This document shows, in pieces, positions 29,432 to 38,181 of a DNA stretch of 64,000 bases. The stretch's first letter is position 1. Every line of letters starts with the position of its first letter. Source of the stretch: Leminorella grimontii ATCC 33999 = DSM 5078. GTDB taxonomy: Bacteria; Pseudomonadota; Gammaproteobacteria; Enterobacterales; Enterobacteriaceae. Location: positions 310,001 through 374,000 of the forward strand of contig NZ_AUUA01000002.1 of the NCBI RefSeq assembly GCF_000439085.1. The letters are read 5' to 3'. The translations under genes were made by a program, and so were the position numbers. Below the pieces are notes generated by a model. That model was not told where the DNA came from. It was given only the letters and a program-made list of their open reading frames with translations, and searched no databases.

Positions 29432-30841
29432 ATGTCCACAGAACACGTTTTGACCATGCTTAATGAGCATGAAGTAAAGTTTGTAGACCTGCGCTTTACC
29501 GATACCAAGGGTAAAGAGCAGCACATTACCATTCCCGCTCATCAGGTCGACGCTGACTTCTTTGAAGACGGAAAAATGTTCGACGGTTCTTCTATCGCCG
29601 GTTGGAAAGGCATTAACGAATCCGACATGGTGCTGATGCCCGATCCGAGCACCGCGCTGCTGGACCCGTTCTTCGAAGAGACGACGCTGATTATCCGCTG
29701 CGATATCCTTGAGCCCGGCACCATGCAAGGCTACGAGCGCGACCCGCGTTCCATCTCCAAGCGCGCTGAAGATTTTCTGCGCTCTTCCGGCATCGCTGAC
29801 TGCGTGCTGTTTGGGCCTGAACCCGAGTTCTTCCTGTTTGACGATATCCGCTTTGGCAACAGCATCGCCGGCGCCTACTATCACATCGACGATATCGAAG
29901 CGGCGTGGAATACCGGCACCAAGTACGAAGGCGGCAACAAGGGCCACCGTCCGGGCGTTAAGGGCGGCTACTTCCCGGTTCCTCCGGTCGACTCTTCACA
30001 GGACCTGCGCTCCGCCATGTGTCTGACGATGGAAGAGATGGGGCTGGTCGTTGAAGCACACCACCACGAAGTGGCCACCGCTGGCCAGAACGAAGTGGCT
30101 ACCCGTTTTAACACCATGACCAAAAAAGCGGACGAAACCCAGATTTACAAGTATGTGGTTCACAACGTCGCCCACGCGTTTGGCAAAACCGCTACCTTTA
30201 TGCCTAAGCCGCTGGTCGGCGATAACGGTTCCGGCATGCACTGCCACATGTCGCTGTCCAAGAACGGCACCAACCTGTTCGCTGGCGACAAGTACGGCGG
30301 CCTGTCTGAAACGGCGCTGTACTACATCGGCGGCGTTATCAAGCACGCTAAGGCGATCAACGCGCTGGCCAACCCGACCACCAACTCCTACAAGCGTCTG
30401 GTGCCGGGTTTCGAAGCGCCGGTTATGCTGGCCTATTCTGCGCGCAACCGCTCTGCGTCAATCCGCATTCCGGTCGTCGCCAGCCCGAAAGCTCGCCGCA
30501 TTGAGGTTCGCTTCCCGGATCCGGCCGCTAACCCGTATCTGGCCTTCGCGGCGCTGCTGATGGCCGGCCTCGACGGCATCATCAACAAAATCCATCCGGG
30601 CGACGCCATGGATAAGAACCTGTACGACCTGCCGCCGGAAGAAGCCAAGAACATTCCGACCGTCGCCGGTTCTCTGGAAGAAGCGCTCGCCTGTCTGGAC
30701 GCCGATCGCGAGTTCCTGACCCGCGGCAACGTCTTCACCAACGATGCGATTGACGCCTATATCGAAGTGAAGCAGGAAGAGATGAACCGCGTACGCATGG
30801 CGCCGCACCCGCTGGAGTTTGAGCTGTACTATAGCGTTTAA
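29432..30841 (+). CDS. glnA: Glutamine synthetase type I
   Basis: Condenses glutamate and ammonia with ATP; a cytoplasmic dodecamer central to nitrogen assimilation. It has 469 residues, as in E. coli. Visible signatures are [17 protein letters not shown] (about 50-66), the ATP-binding [16 protein letters not shown] (about 258-273), and the adenylylation loop NLYDLPPEE, with the modifiable tyrosine at residue 398 (codon at 30623). The upstream sigma-54 promoter and NtrC site, and glnL-glnG downstream, form the standard Ntr regulated unit. Confidence 0.98.
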   Translation: MSTEHVLTMLNEHEVKFVDLRFTDTKGKEQHITIPAHQVDADFFEDGKMFDGSSIAGWKGINESDMVLMPDPSTALLDPFFEETTLIIRCDILEPGTMQGYERDPRSISKRAEDFLRSSGIADCVLFGPEPEFFLFDDIRFGNSIAGAYYHIDDIEAAWNTGTKYEGGNKGHRPGVKGGYFPVPPVDSSQDLRSAMCLTMEEMGLVVEAHHHEVATAGQNEVATRFNTMTKKADETQIYKYVVHNVAHAFGKTATFMPKPLVGDNGSGMHCHMSLSKNGTNLFAGDKYGGLSETALYYIGGVIKHAKAINALANPTTNSYKRLVPGFEAPVMLAYSARNRSASIRIPVVASPKARRIEVRFPDPAANPYLAFAALLMAGLDGIINKIHPGDAMDKNLYDLPPEEAKNIPTVAGSLEEALACLDADREFLTRGNVFTNDAIDAYIEVKQEEMNRVRMAPHPLEFELYYSV

Positions 30842-30883
30842 TAACGAAGCGTTATTAACCAGAGCCCATCGTGAGATGGGCTC
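30842..30883 (+). terminator. Hairpin in the glnA 3' region
   Basis: GAGCCCATC (30862-30870), loop GTGA, GATGGGCTC (30875-30883): a perfect 9-base stem, but without a T-run. A smaller TAACG/CGTTA repeat precedes it. It probably attenuates read-through into glnL-glnG or marks the 3' end of a GlnZ-like RNA, which in E. coli derives from this 3' region. Confidence 0.55.
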
Positions 30884-31149
30884 AACTAACCTGTTAAATC
30901 GGCACCAGTGGATATTCCGGCCGTAAATACGACCTGCCTATATAACCATCGTGCTCGGCCGGAAGGACGCTTGTATTAGCTTTGGGAGTGCGTCGGGCAT
31001 AGCCTTCCTAGGGGCGCTTCGTTGGCTTACGCCAAGTCGACCCCAACGGAAGACTCTCCCTCCGTTTAACTCCTCAAATTGTTCAGGATTAACCTCGAGA
31101 GTTAAGCCTGCATCAATGAACGCCCCGACTTGGTGCAAAGGAGTTATCC
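30884..31149. other. glnA-glnL intergenic region
   Basis: Besides the glnL ribosome-binding site (AAAGGAG) and a TTGGTGCA half-site near 31130 resembling an NtrC half operator, this stretch holds two small hairpins (TTGGC TTAC GCCAA near 31022-31035; AACGGA/TCCGTT near 31046-31067). A 66-codon minus-strand frame (30938-31138) has protein-like composition but no ribosome-binding site and rare codons. It is not called as a gene. Confidence 0.4.
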
Positions 31150-32199
31150 ATGGCGAGCCAAACGCTGCCCGATACGGAGCAAATTCTGAATTCGCAGGTT
31201 ACCTGCGTGCTGATTCTCGATCTCTCTTTGTCGATCCTTTACGCCAACCCTTCGGCGCAGCAGCTGCTGGTTCAAAGCTCGCGCAAGCTGTTCGGCACGC
31301 CTTTGCCGGATTTGGTGGACTATCTGTCCCTTGACGTTCCGCTTATGTGGTCCAGCCTGAGCGAAGACCAAGGCTTTACCGATAACGAAGTTTCTATGGT
31401 GATTGACGGCCATCTGCACGTGCTGACCCTAAGCGCGCAGAAGCTGGCCGACGACCATATTCTGATGGAGCTGTCAGCGCTGGATAACCACCGTCGCCTG
31501 AGTCAGGAACAGCTTCAGCATTCACAGCAGGCGGCGGCCAGAGAGCTGGTTCGCGGCCTGGCTCACGAGATCAAAAACCCGCTGGGCGGCCTGCGCGGCG
31601 CGGCCCAGCTGCTGGCAAAGGCGCTTCCCGACCCTCAGTTGACGGAATATACCCGCGTCATCATCGAGCAGGCAGATCGCCTGCGCAACCTCGTCGATCG
31701 CCTTCTTGGGCCGCAGCATCCCGGCCAGTGGGTGGAACAGAACATTCACCAGGTGTCCGAACGCGTTTACCAGCTTCTGACGCTGGAGAAGCCCGATAAC
31801 GTTTCTCTGGTGCGCGACTATGACCCGAGCATGCCGGAGCTGAGCCACGACCCGGAACAGATTGAACAGGTGCTGCTCAACATCGCCAGAAACGCCATGC
31901 AGGCGCTGGCGAGTCAGGGCGGTACTATCATCATCAGGACGCGAACCGCGTCCCAGATGACGCTGCACGGCGAACGCTATCGCCTGTGCGCCCGAATCGA
32001 CATTGAAGACAACGGGCCCGGCATTGCGCCGCAGCTGCAGGATACGATTTTTTATCCGATGGTCAGCGGGCGCGAAGGCGGCTCAGGGCTTGGGCTTTCC
32101 ATCGCCCGCAGCCTGATTGACCGGCACCGGGGAAAAATTGAGTTTAACAGTTGGCCGGGCCACACCGAGTTTTCGGTCTACTTGCCTATCCGTAAATAG
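31150..32199 (+). CDS. glnL: Nitrogen regulator sensor kinase NtrB
   Basis: Cytoplasmic histidine kinase/phosphatase of NtrC, controlled by PII; 349 residues as in E. coli. A PAS domain spans about 15-110. The H-box [14 protein letters not shown] puts the phosphorylated histidine at residue 139. The ATPase domain has an N-box [19 protein letters not shown] (G1) and [18 protein letters not shown] (G2). AAAGGAG lies at ideal spacing before the ATG. Eight bases separate it from glnG. Confidence 0.97.
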   Translation: MASQTLPDTEQILNSQVTCVLILDLSLSILYANPSAQQLLVQSSRKLFGTPLPDLVDYLSLDVPLMWSSLSEDQGFTDNEVSMVIDGHLHVLTLSAQKLADDHILMELSALDNHRRLSQEQLQHSQQAAARELVRGLAHEIKNPLGGLRGAAQLLAKALPDPQLTEYTRVIIEQADRLRNLVDRLLGPQHPGQWVEQNIHQVSERVYQLLTLEKPDNVSLVRDYDPSMPELSHDPEQIEQVLLNIARNAMQALASQGGTIIIRTRTASQMTLHGERYRLCARIDIEDNGPGIAPQLQDTIFYPMVSGREGGSGLGLSIARSLIDRHRGKIEFNSWPGHTEFSVYLPIRK

Positions 32200-32207
32200 G
32201 GGGAACG

Positions 32208-33629
32208 ATGAGTCAGGATACCGTCTGGATAGTCGATGACGACAGCGCCATTCGCTGGGTTCTCGAGCGCGCGTTAACCGGCGCCAGCGTCAAATGCGTT
32301 AGCTTCGACAGCGCCGACAGCGCGCTCGCCGCGCTAAATGACGACGAGCCTGACGTGCTGATCTCCGATATCCGCATGCCCGGCATCGACGGGCTGACGC
32401 TGCTGCAAAAAATCAAGCTGCAGCGCCCCCTGCTGCCGGTCATCATTATGACCGCCCACTCCGACCTCGACGCAGCCGTCAGCGCCTACCAGTTCGGTGC
32501 CTTTGACTATCTACCCAAGCCGTTTGACGTCGACGACGCCGTTGCCCTAGTTGAGCGCGCCATTGGGCACTATCGGGAAATACGCCAGCCGGAAAGCGTT
32601 AACCAGAACGCAAGCCCGACGACGGACATTATCGGGGAAGCCCCGGCAATGCAGGAGGTCTACCGCATCATCGGTCGTCTTTCGCTCTCCTCTATCAGCG
32701 TATTAATCAACGGGGAGTCTGGAACGGGGAAAGAGCTCGTCGCCCACGCGCTGCACCGCCACAGCCCCCGCGCCGCGGGCAAGTTTATCGCCCTCAACAT
32801 GGCGGCGATCCCCAAAGACCTGATTGAATCAGAGCTGTTTGGCCACGAAAAGGGCGCATTCACCGGCGCCGGGCAGATCCGCCAGGGCCGCTTCGAGCAG
32901 GCAGACGGCGGAACGCTGTTTTTAGACGAAATCGGTGATATGCCGTTGGAAGTCCAGACTCGGCTGCTGCGGGTGTTGGCCGACGGCCAGTTTTACCGCG
33001 TGGGCGGCTACGATCCGATTAAGGTCGACGTGAGGATTATCGCCGCGACCCACCAAAACCTTGAGCTGCTGGTTAAAGAGCACAAGTTTCGCGAGGACCT
33101 GTTCCACCGGCTCAACGTAATTCGCATTAATTTACCTCCGCTGCGGGAGCGGCGCGAGGACATCCCTCGCCTGGCCCGCCACTTTCTGCTGATGACCGCG
33201 CAGGAGCTGGGCGTTGAGGCGAAAGTGCTTCATCCTGATACCGAGAAGGCCCTGAGCCAAATGGGCTGGTCCGGCAACGTGCGCCAGTTGGAAAACACCT
33301 GTCGCTGGCTGACGGTAATGGCCGCAGGTAAAGAAGTTCTGCCTCAGGATCTGCCGCCGGAGCTGTTCGGCAATGCCGAAGACGCGCCGAAGCCTCCCGC
33401 ATCGGCGACGTTCGACGGCCACTGGACGACGCTGTTGGAACGGTGGGCCGAGCAGGCGCTGAGCGCAGGGAAAACGGACCTGCTGTCAGAAGCGCTGCCG
33501 GACATGGAGCGCATTCTCCTTACGGTCGCGCTGCGCCATACTCACGGCCACAAGCAGGAAGCGGCACAGCTGCTGGGCTGGGGAAGAAACACGCTGACCC
33601 GTAAGCTCAAAGAGCTGGGCATGGAATAA
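32208..33629 (+). CDS. glnG: Nitrogen response regulator NtrC
   Basis: Sigma-54 enhancer-binding activator of nitrogen genes; 473 residues. The receiver domain has the acidic pocket VDDDS and the phospho-acceptor Asp54 in LISDIRMPG. The AAA+ domain carries Walker A GESGTGKE (169-176), the sigma-54-contacting GAFTGA loop (216-221), and LFLDEIGDMP as Walker B. The C-terminal Fis-like helix-turn-helix ends QLLGWGRNTLTRKLKELGME. It is paired with NtrB, and the glnA enhancer in this window is an expected target. A good terminator follows. Confidence 0.97.
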   Translation: MSQDTVWIVDDDSAIRWVLERALTGASVKCVSFDSADSALAALNDDEPDVLISDIRMPGIDGLTLLQKIKLQRPLLPVIIMTAHSDLDAAVSAYQFGAFDYLPKPFDVDDAVALVERAIGHYREIRQPESVNQNASPTTDIIGEAPAMQEVYRIIGRLSLSSISVLINGESGTGKELVAHALHRHSPRAAGKFIALNMAAIPKDLIESELFGHEKGAFTGAGQIRQGRFEQADGGTLFLDEIGDMPLEVQTRLLRVLADGQFYRVGGYDPIKVDVRIIAATHQNLELLVKEHKFREDLFHRLNVIRINLPPLRERREDIPRLARHFLLMTAQELGVEAKVLHPDTEKALSQMGWSGNVRQLENTCRWLTVMAAGKEVLPQDLPPELFGNAEDAPKPPASATFDGHWTTLLERWAEQALSAGKTDLLSEALPDMERILLTVALRHTHGHKQEAAQLLGWGRNTLTRKLKELGME

Positions 33630-33637
33630 CGCACCGT

Positions 33638-33667
33638 ACGGGCGAAGGCATTTATCGCCCGTTTTTT
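33638..33667 (+). terminator. Terminator of glnL-glnG
   Basis: Stem ACGGGCGA (33638-33645) and TCGCCCGT (33655-33662) with a 9-base loop, followed by TTTTT: an intrinsic terminator just after glnG. Confidence 0.88.
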
Positions 33668-33855
33668 GTAATCTGGCGCGCATTTTTTTGCCAAAATTCT
33701 GATATCCTTTAGCCGGCTTAGCCCACTACGTGAATCGTATCGGCAGCGCTTGGCGCGCCGTATTCAAGACAGTGGCCAAAACGCGGCAGATACAGCCTAA
33801 AACCCTTTAAAAGACCTGCGCGCGTCTACCTTTTGGGTCCGCATGGAGTATGGTT

Positions 33856-33978
33856 ATGTTGGAAAGTCTCTATTCACTGCTTCAGTCCGGCGCAGAAATT
33901 GGCTCAGCGGCCGGGCAATCGCCACAGACCGGTTTAGCCGCCGTGCTGTGCGTTATTATGTTTGTGCTGTTCTCCTGA
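33856..33978 (+). CDS. yshB: Small membrane protein YshB
   Basis: A 40-residue protein beginning MLESLYSLLQSGAEIG and ending with the hydrophobic stretch GLAAVLCVIMFVLFS. E. coli YshB, also between glnG and hemN, has the same MLES start, the PQT motif and the AAVLC...LFS ending (36 aa by recall). A single C-terminal membrane helix is predicted. ATGGAG lies about ten bases before the ATG. A strong terminator follows immediately, so it is a monocistronic unit. The role is unclear; in Salmonella YshB has been linked to survival within host cells. Confidence 0.85.
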   Translation: MLESLYSLLQSGAEIGSAAGQSPQTGLAAVLCVIMFVLFS

Positions 33979-34000
33979 CGGCTATCGCGTCACGAAACGA

Positions 34001-34032
34001 CAAACGGCCGCATTTGCGGCTGTTTGTTTTTT
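34001..34032 (+). terminator. Terminator of yshB
   Basis: CAAACGGCCGC (34001-34011), loop ATTT, GCGGCTGTTTG (34016-34026) with one G-T pair, followed by six T residues. Confidence 0.88.
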
Positions 34033-34042
34033 CTGACGTTCT

Positions 34043-35416
34043 TTAAATCACGCGCGAGAACTGCTGCCTGCGCGCCTGCTGGCGCAGGTAGGTGTCAAAG
34101 CACATGCAGATATTGCGTATAAGCAGCCGCCCTTTACCGGTCACGTCAATGCCCGCTTCGTCGATAGTCACCAGGCCGTCTTTCGCCAGCGGTGCGAGCA
34201 GCGCCAGGTCTTGCGCGAAGTGCTCAACGAAGCGAATGCCGTAGGCCCGCTCAATGTCGGCAAAGCGCAGGTGGAAGTTACAAATCAGCGTCTTGATGAC
34301 GTCGCGGCGCAGGCAGTCGTCTTCCGTCATGGCGAGGCCTTTCCACAGGGCGTTGCCCTTCTCCTCAATGCTGGCGTAGTAGGCCTTCAGGTCTTTCTGG
34401 TTCTGCGCATAGGTATCGCCAAGCATGCTGATGGCGGAAACCCCAAGGCCCAGCAGGTCGCTATCGCCGTGAGTGGTGTAACCCTGAAAGTTGCGGTGCA
34501 GCTTGCCTTCACGCTGGGCCACGGCCAGCTCGTCGTCCGGGCGGGCAAAGTGGTCCATACCGATAAACTGATAGCCTGCCTCCGTTAGGAACGCGATGGT
34601 TTCCTGCAGGATAGAAAGCTTGTCATTAGCCGACGGCAGGTCGTCATCCTTAATCTTCATCTGTGCGGCAAAGCGGCTCGGCAGGTGAGCGTAGTTAAAC
34701 ACGCTCAGGCGGTCCGGGCTCAGCTCGGCGACGCGCTTAAGCGTCAGCGCAAAGCTCTCCGGCGTTTGCTTCGGCAGGCCGTAAATCAGATCAATATTGG
34801 TCGAGCGGAAGCCGAGCTCTTTGGCGTGCCGGATCAGAGAGAAGATAAACTCTTCGTCCTGCTCGCGGTTAACCAGACGCTGAACGTCTTTGTCGAAGTC
34901 CTGAACGCCCATGCTCATGCGGTTAAAGCCTTCAGCGCGAAGGTGGTCGAGAATATCGAGTTCGATTTCACGAGGGTCTATCTCGATTGATACTTCCGCT
35001 TCCGGCTGGAAGTGGAAATGCTTGCGCAGCAGGCCGTTAAGGCGGGTAATCTGCTCTTTGTTCAGATAGGTGGGCGTACCGCCACCCCAGTGCATTTGCG
35101 ACACGTGGCGGGAGGCAAACAGCGGCGCACGTCGTTCTATCTCTTTTTCCAGCATGTCGAGATAGCGTTCCACCTTATGCCCCTGGCGAGTGACTATTTT
35201 ATTACAGCCGCAGAAATAGCACAGCTTGTGACAGAAAGGGATATGAACGTACAGAGAAAGCGGACGCGAAGGATAACGTTCGGCCGCCGAAGCGAAATCA
35301 CCTTCGCCGTAGCTTTCGCTAAACTCAAGGGCGGTTGGATAAGAGGTATACCGAGGGCCGGAATAGTTGTATTTCTGAATAAGGGCCAGATCCCAGTCAA
35401 TCAACTGCGAAGACAT
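34043..35416 (-). CDS. hemN: Oxygen-independent coproporphyrinogen III dehydrogenase
   Basis: Radical SAM enzyme of anaerobic haem synthesis that decarboxylates coproporphyrinogen III to protoporphyrinogen IX. It has 457 residues, as in E. coli. The iron-sulfur motif CHKLCYFCGC provides Cys62, Cys66 and Cys69, plus the extra Cys71 typical of true HemN. GGGTPTYL (about 112-119) is the SAM-binding GGTP motif, and the C-terminal HemN domain ends NICMCFDTYLRQQARRQQFSRVI. GGAG overlaps the stop of the 59-aa gene upstream, suggesting coupled translation. Confidence 0.97.
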   Translation of the reverse strand: MSSQLIDWDLALIQKYNYSGPRYTSYPTALEFSESYGEGDFASAAERYPSRPLSLYVHIPFCHKLCYFCGCNKIVTRQGHKVERYLDMLEKEIERRAPLFASRHVSQMHWGGGTPTYLNKEQITRLNGLLRKHFHFQPEAEVSIEIDPREIELDILDHLRAEGFNRMSMGVQDFDKDVQRLVNREQDEEFIFSLIRHAKELGFRSTNIDLIYGLPKQTPESFALTLKRVAELSPDRLSVFNYAHLPSRFAAQMKIKDDDLPSANDKLSILQETIAFLTEAGYQFIGMDHFARPDDELAVAQREGKLHRNFQGYTTHGDSDLLGLGVSAISMLGDTYAQNQKDLKAYYASIEEKGNALWKGLAMTEDDCLRRDVIKTLICNFHLRFADIERAYGIRFVEHFAQDLALLAPLAKDGLVTIDEAGIDVTGKGRLLIRNICMCFDTYLRQQARRQQFSRVI

Positions 35417-35420
35417 TTGC

Positions 35421-35600
35421 TCACTCCGTCTTGTTTTTTCTTCTCCGCGGTCGCGTCGTTGTTATAGGTGCCTTTGTGCCGCGGGAGTATTTTGCCGAAT
35501 AGCGGCGATCTTTCAGCCGATTCAGCCACAACAGCCGGCCTAACAGCCAGACCAAATAGCATGCCAGCAGCAGCCCAACAAACGGAAACAGCCACTGCAT
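35421..35600 (-). CDS. 59-aa single-pass membrane protein between yihI and hemN
   Basis: A short frame read from ATG 35600 to TGA at 35421. It opens MQWLFPFVGLLLACYLVWLL, one strong membrane helix, then LWLNRLKDRRYSAKY and a very basic tail ending RPRRRKNKTE. It starts 16 bases after the yihI stop and ends four bases before the hemN ATG, with the hemN ribosome-binding site inside its last codons, so it reads as the middle gene of yihI-orf-hemN. An overlapping frame (35401-35595) is possible but lacks the coherent helix-plus-basic-tail layout. I do not recognise the family. Confidence 0.62.
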   Translation of the reverse strand: MQWLFPFVGLLLACYLVWLLGRLLWLNRLKDRRYSAKYSRGTKAPITTTRPRRRKNKTE

Positions 35601-35616
35601 AGCGCGGACGACTCTC

Positions 35617-36150
35617 TTAGCCTTTATTCTTCAGCAGGTTAAGAATATTCTCCTTCTGTTCGGGAGACTCTTCTTCCTCATCGCCATCGCCCAGATCGAT
35701 GCCCAACTGTACCATTAATTCGTCAATGCGATCGAACGTATCGTTAACGTAGTCGTGCTCTTCGTCCGACAGCGCCTTTCCTGCTTCCAGCGCGTCCAGC
35801 AGCTCGTTCAAACGCTCGTCGTTCTCAAGCCGGGCCAGCTCTTTTTCCGCAGACAGAGGCTCGGCGCGAGGCGCGCGCTCTTCTTTTAACACCGTTTTCT
35901 GAACTTTCGCTTCATCGGAAACCGTCAGCTGCACGGGCGTTTTGCTGCCGATACGAGGGTCTTTTACGCCCCCCTTCCGAGACGAATTTTGGGAAGCGGA
36001 TGAACCATTGGCGCGAGAACCCGCCGCGTTGCCGCGATGCTTTTTCTGACGCTTGCGCTCTTTGCCTTCGGCGTTCAGCTCTTCGCGGCTTTTGCGCTTT
36101 GCTTTTGGAGTCTTGATATTGCCTTTTGGGGCCTGCTGCGGCTGCTTCAT
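35617..36150 (-). CDS. yihI: Der GTPase-activating protein YihI
   Basis: YihI stimulates the GTPase Der (EngA) and so tunes 50S ribosome maturation. The product is 177 residues (E. coli 169). The N-terminal half is disordered and highly basic (KTPKAKRKSREELNAEGKERK, then KKHRGNAAGSR). The C-terminal half is acidic and helical (LARLENDERLNELLDALEAGKALSDEEHDYVNDTFDRIDELM, about 105-146), ending in an acidic stretch DGDEEEE. It is followed by a small membrane gene and hemN, and csrC lies upstream on the same strand, as in E. coli. Confidence 0.93.
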   Translation of the reverse strand: MKQPQQAPKGNIKTPKAKRKSREELNAEGKERKRQKKHRGNAAGSRANGSSASQNSSRKGGVKDPRIGSKTPVQLTVSDEAKVQKTVLKEERAPRAEPLSAEKELARLENDERLNELLDALEAGKALSDEEHDYVNDTFDRIDELMVQLGIDLGDGDEEEESPEQKENILNLLKNKG

Positions 36151-36202
36151 AGTGGGTTCTCAAACAGAGGGGATTAACTTTCGCGGAATCTACCAGAAAC
36201 AA

Positions 36203-36590
36203 AGAAAAAAGGCGACAGATAACTCTGTCGCCCTAATGCAATTGTCGTGCTCCATCCCTGTGAGTCAATTGACGTCCCGGTCTATCCTTTTGCTTTACTG
36301 CCCAATCCCTGGAAAATCGTCCCTTATCTCGTCCTGAAGAATAAAAGTCGTCCCTGGCGCTTTCCTTAGCCGTTCATCCTGAACTACGCTTGCGCGTTTC
36401 CCTTAATTTCCCTATTGCGCGTTATGCTATCCTGATAACGCTTTCCCACATCCTGTGGGTCATTCCCTTTTGCTCGTCGCATCGTCCTGATGCTTCCCTG
36501 AGCCGAAGCGCACGTCCTGTGAACTTCGTTCCTCGCGTTCCCTTGCTTGATGTGTAATTTACCCCTTTGCGCGCGCCGAACAAGGTAGCC
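36203..36590 (-). ncRNA. csrC: CsrC regulatory RNA, long form
   Basis: Sponge RNA that sequesters CsrA. Its position between yihI and engB is that of E. coli csrC. The minus strand holds about 21 GGA motifs, many as CAGGACG, CAGGATG or AGGGA in hairpin loops. The 3' end GGCGACAGA, short loop, TCTGTCGCC, TTTTTT is, by recall, essentially the E. coli csrC terminator. From the predicted promoter the RNA would be about 388 bases, against about 245 in E. coli. Several short open frames overlap it and are spurious. Confidence 0.92.
36211..36232 (-). terminator. csrC terminator
   Basis: Perfect 9-base stem GGCGACAGA/TCTGTCGCC followed on the minus strand by TTTTTTCTTT. Confidence 0.93.
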
Positions 36591-36596
36591 AGAGCG

Positions 36597-36625
36597 TGTA
36601 ATCCGAGCCAATTTTTACCTGTCAA
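36597..36625 (-). promoter_or_regulatory. Predicted csrC promoter
   Basis: Minus strand: consensus TTGACA (36625-36620), a 17-base spacer, ATTACA (36602-36597). This places the start near 36590, just before the first GGA motifs. Confidence 0.6.
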
Positions 36626-36837
36626 AATTAACACGCTGAAAATAAAGATATTCATCTCAAAACGAAGATAAAAAAGACGATATTGCCCTACGCGGCAATG
36701 GCAAATGTCTCACACGCTCACGGTGGCAATTCTCAGCCTTTCTGCTAGTGCCCAAGCCGCTCCGCAAGAAATTCCCCCTTTATGGCGGTAAATAAGTATA
36801 ATTGCCGCCGAAACGATGACCGAAGGAGACGCACGCT

Positions 36838-37473
36838 TTGACGATAAAAAATCTTAACTACCAGCAGACGCATTTCGTCACCAGCGCGCCGGACATTCGG
36901 CATTTGCCGGAGGATATCGGCATTGAGATAGCCTTTGCCGGCCGCTCTAATGCGGGTAAGTCCAGCGCGCTGAATACGCTGACTAACCAAAAGAGCCTGG
37001 CGCGGACCAGTAAGACGCCGGGGCGAACCCAGCTGATAAACCTGTTTCGGGTGGAAGAAAACCTGCACCTGGTCGACCTGCCGGGCTACGGATATGCTGA
37101 GGTTCCAGAGGAAATGAAGCACAAATGGCAGCGCGCGCTGGGGGAATACCTGCAAAAGCGCGAATGCCTGAAGGGGCTGGTTGTTCTGATGGACATCCGC
37201 CATCCGCTAAAAGACCTAGACCAGCAGATGATCCAGTGGGCGGTCGACTCCGGCCTTCCCGTTATGCTGCTTTTAACCAAAGCCGACAAGCTGGCGCAGG
37301 GCGCCCGCAGAGCGCAGGTCAACATGGTGCGCGAAGCCATCCTGCCCTTTCAGGGCGACATTCAGGTGGAAGCCTTCTCTTCTTTGAAAAAGTTCGGCGT
37401 CGACAAGCTGCGCCAAAAGTTGGACGAATGGTTTAGCCTTACGGACGAAGCGCCCGCAGAAGAAGCTGAATGA
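36838..37473 (+). CDS. engB: Ribosome biogenesis GTPase EngB (YihA)
   Basis: Essential small GTPase needed for 50S assembly; 211 residues (E. coli 210). G1 is GRSNAGKSS (about 33-41), followed by [11 protein letters not shown] (G2), [11 protein letters not shown] (G3) and LLTKADKL (G4). The start codon is TTG at 36838, preceded by AAGGAG; E. coli engB also uses TTG, by recall, so the rare start is conserved. The 3' end overlaps the next gene by four bases (ATGA), implying translational coupling. Confidence 0.96.
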   Translation: MTIKNLNYQQTHFVTSAPDIRHLPEDIGIEIAFAGRSNAGKSSALNTLTNQKSLARTSKTPGRTQLINLFRVEENLHLVDLPGYGYAEVPEEMKHKWQRALGEYLQKRECLKGLVVLMDIRHPLKDLDQQMIQWAVDSGLPVMLLLTKADKLAQGARRAQVNMVREAILPFQGDIQVEAFSSLKKFGVDKLRQKLDEWFSLTDEAPAEEAE

Positions 37474-37991
37474 GTGATATAAGGACGCGCTGGGACGAAA
37501 GCGACTTTGAACAGATGGGTTGGCACGACGTGCATATACATGCCGTCGTCCCCTACGCCGACGTTTTACAGCTGCGTTTGGATATCGATTACATTCTGGG
37601 GTGGATAACGCCGCCAACAAACGAGGAATGCTGTTTCCATTTTCAGCTTGTTCCCGCAACCATGATCTTCGATCTGGCCTCAGACGTTAAGTTAAATATT
37701 AACGCAGGCCCGCCGCATCTTTTTATTTACGAGCTTCATCAGTCAGCGCCAATCCCAGGAATATTTCCAGAAAGCCCCTGTTCCTATGATTACCGACTGG
37801 AGCTTGGAGGAGGCGACATCACATTTAACGCCAGCGGATTTCGCATGTACCTCCGCCAGCCGCCGCAGGTACATACCGGGCAACGGTTGGATTTACGCCA
37901 AAGAGGCGGCGTTTGCGTTGAAGTTCCGGAAGCTTACCGGGATGAAGACGAGAGAATATGGTACGAGGTTAAAAGCTGGTATCACAGTTAA
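37470..37991 (+). CDS. Hypothetical protein overlapping engB, immunity-like
   Basis: A 173-residue soluble protein whose ATG overlaps the engB stop (ATGA). The N-terminal pattern [33 protein letters not shown], followed by [24 protein letters not shown], recurs in small orphan proteins I have seen annotated as hypothetical, several of them near toxin systems. I cannot name the family with certainty. There is no signal peptide or membrane segment. Coupling to an essential GTPase gene would guarantee expression. An insertion behind engB is likely, as E. coli has no gene here. Confidence 0.7.
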   Translation: MSDIRTRWDESDFEQMGWHDVHIHAVVPYADVLQLRLDIDYILGWITPPTNEECCFHFQLVPATMIFDLASDVKLNINAGPPHLFIYELHQSAPIPGIFPESPCSYDYRLELGGGDITFNASGFRMYLRQPPQVHTGQRLDLRQRGGVCVEVPEAYRDEDERIWYEVKSWYHS

Positions 37992-38047
37992 TAACTGAAT
38001 CTCAAAGCGTTTTACGCCGTAAAGCTTCTACGTTTCATTTTGCAGAT

Positions 38048-38141
38048 AAAAAAACGCCCCGTTCAAACGAACGGGGCGGCTAATATAGAGCCAATCCTAT
38101 TACAGGGTTGAAAAATAGAACATCTTACCTCTGTACCCTAC
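38048..38141 (-). ncRNA. spf: Spot 42 RNA
   Basis: Hfq-binding small RNA that represses non-preferred carbon-source genes such as galK. The 5' part GTAGGGTACAGAGGTAAGATG is identical to E. coli Spot 42 as I recall it. The 3' end is a strong terminator (CGCCCCGTTC, TTTG loop, GAACGGGGCG, then a seven-T run). Length about 94 bases against 109 in E. coli; the shortening is in the middle and the terminator stem. The position between engB and polA is conserved. A TAAAGT at about -10 lies upstream. Confidence 0.93.
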
Positions 38142-38181
38142 ACCGGTTACTTTACTCCATTTGTTCACTCTGGAGAAGTTA

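Noticed and set aside
30951-31334. 127-codon plus-strand frame across the glnA-glnL gap
   Set aside because: It overlaps the start of glnL in another frame and lacks a ribosome-binding site.
35401-35595. 64-codon minus-strand frame between yihI and hemN
   Set aside because: It overlaps the hemN start and the better 59-aa frame, which has a coherent membrane helix and fits the neighbouring spacing.
36384-36655. Two minus-strand frames of 75-77 codons
   Set aside because: They lie within the csrC RNA and its promoter; the repeated GGA pattern explains the sequence.
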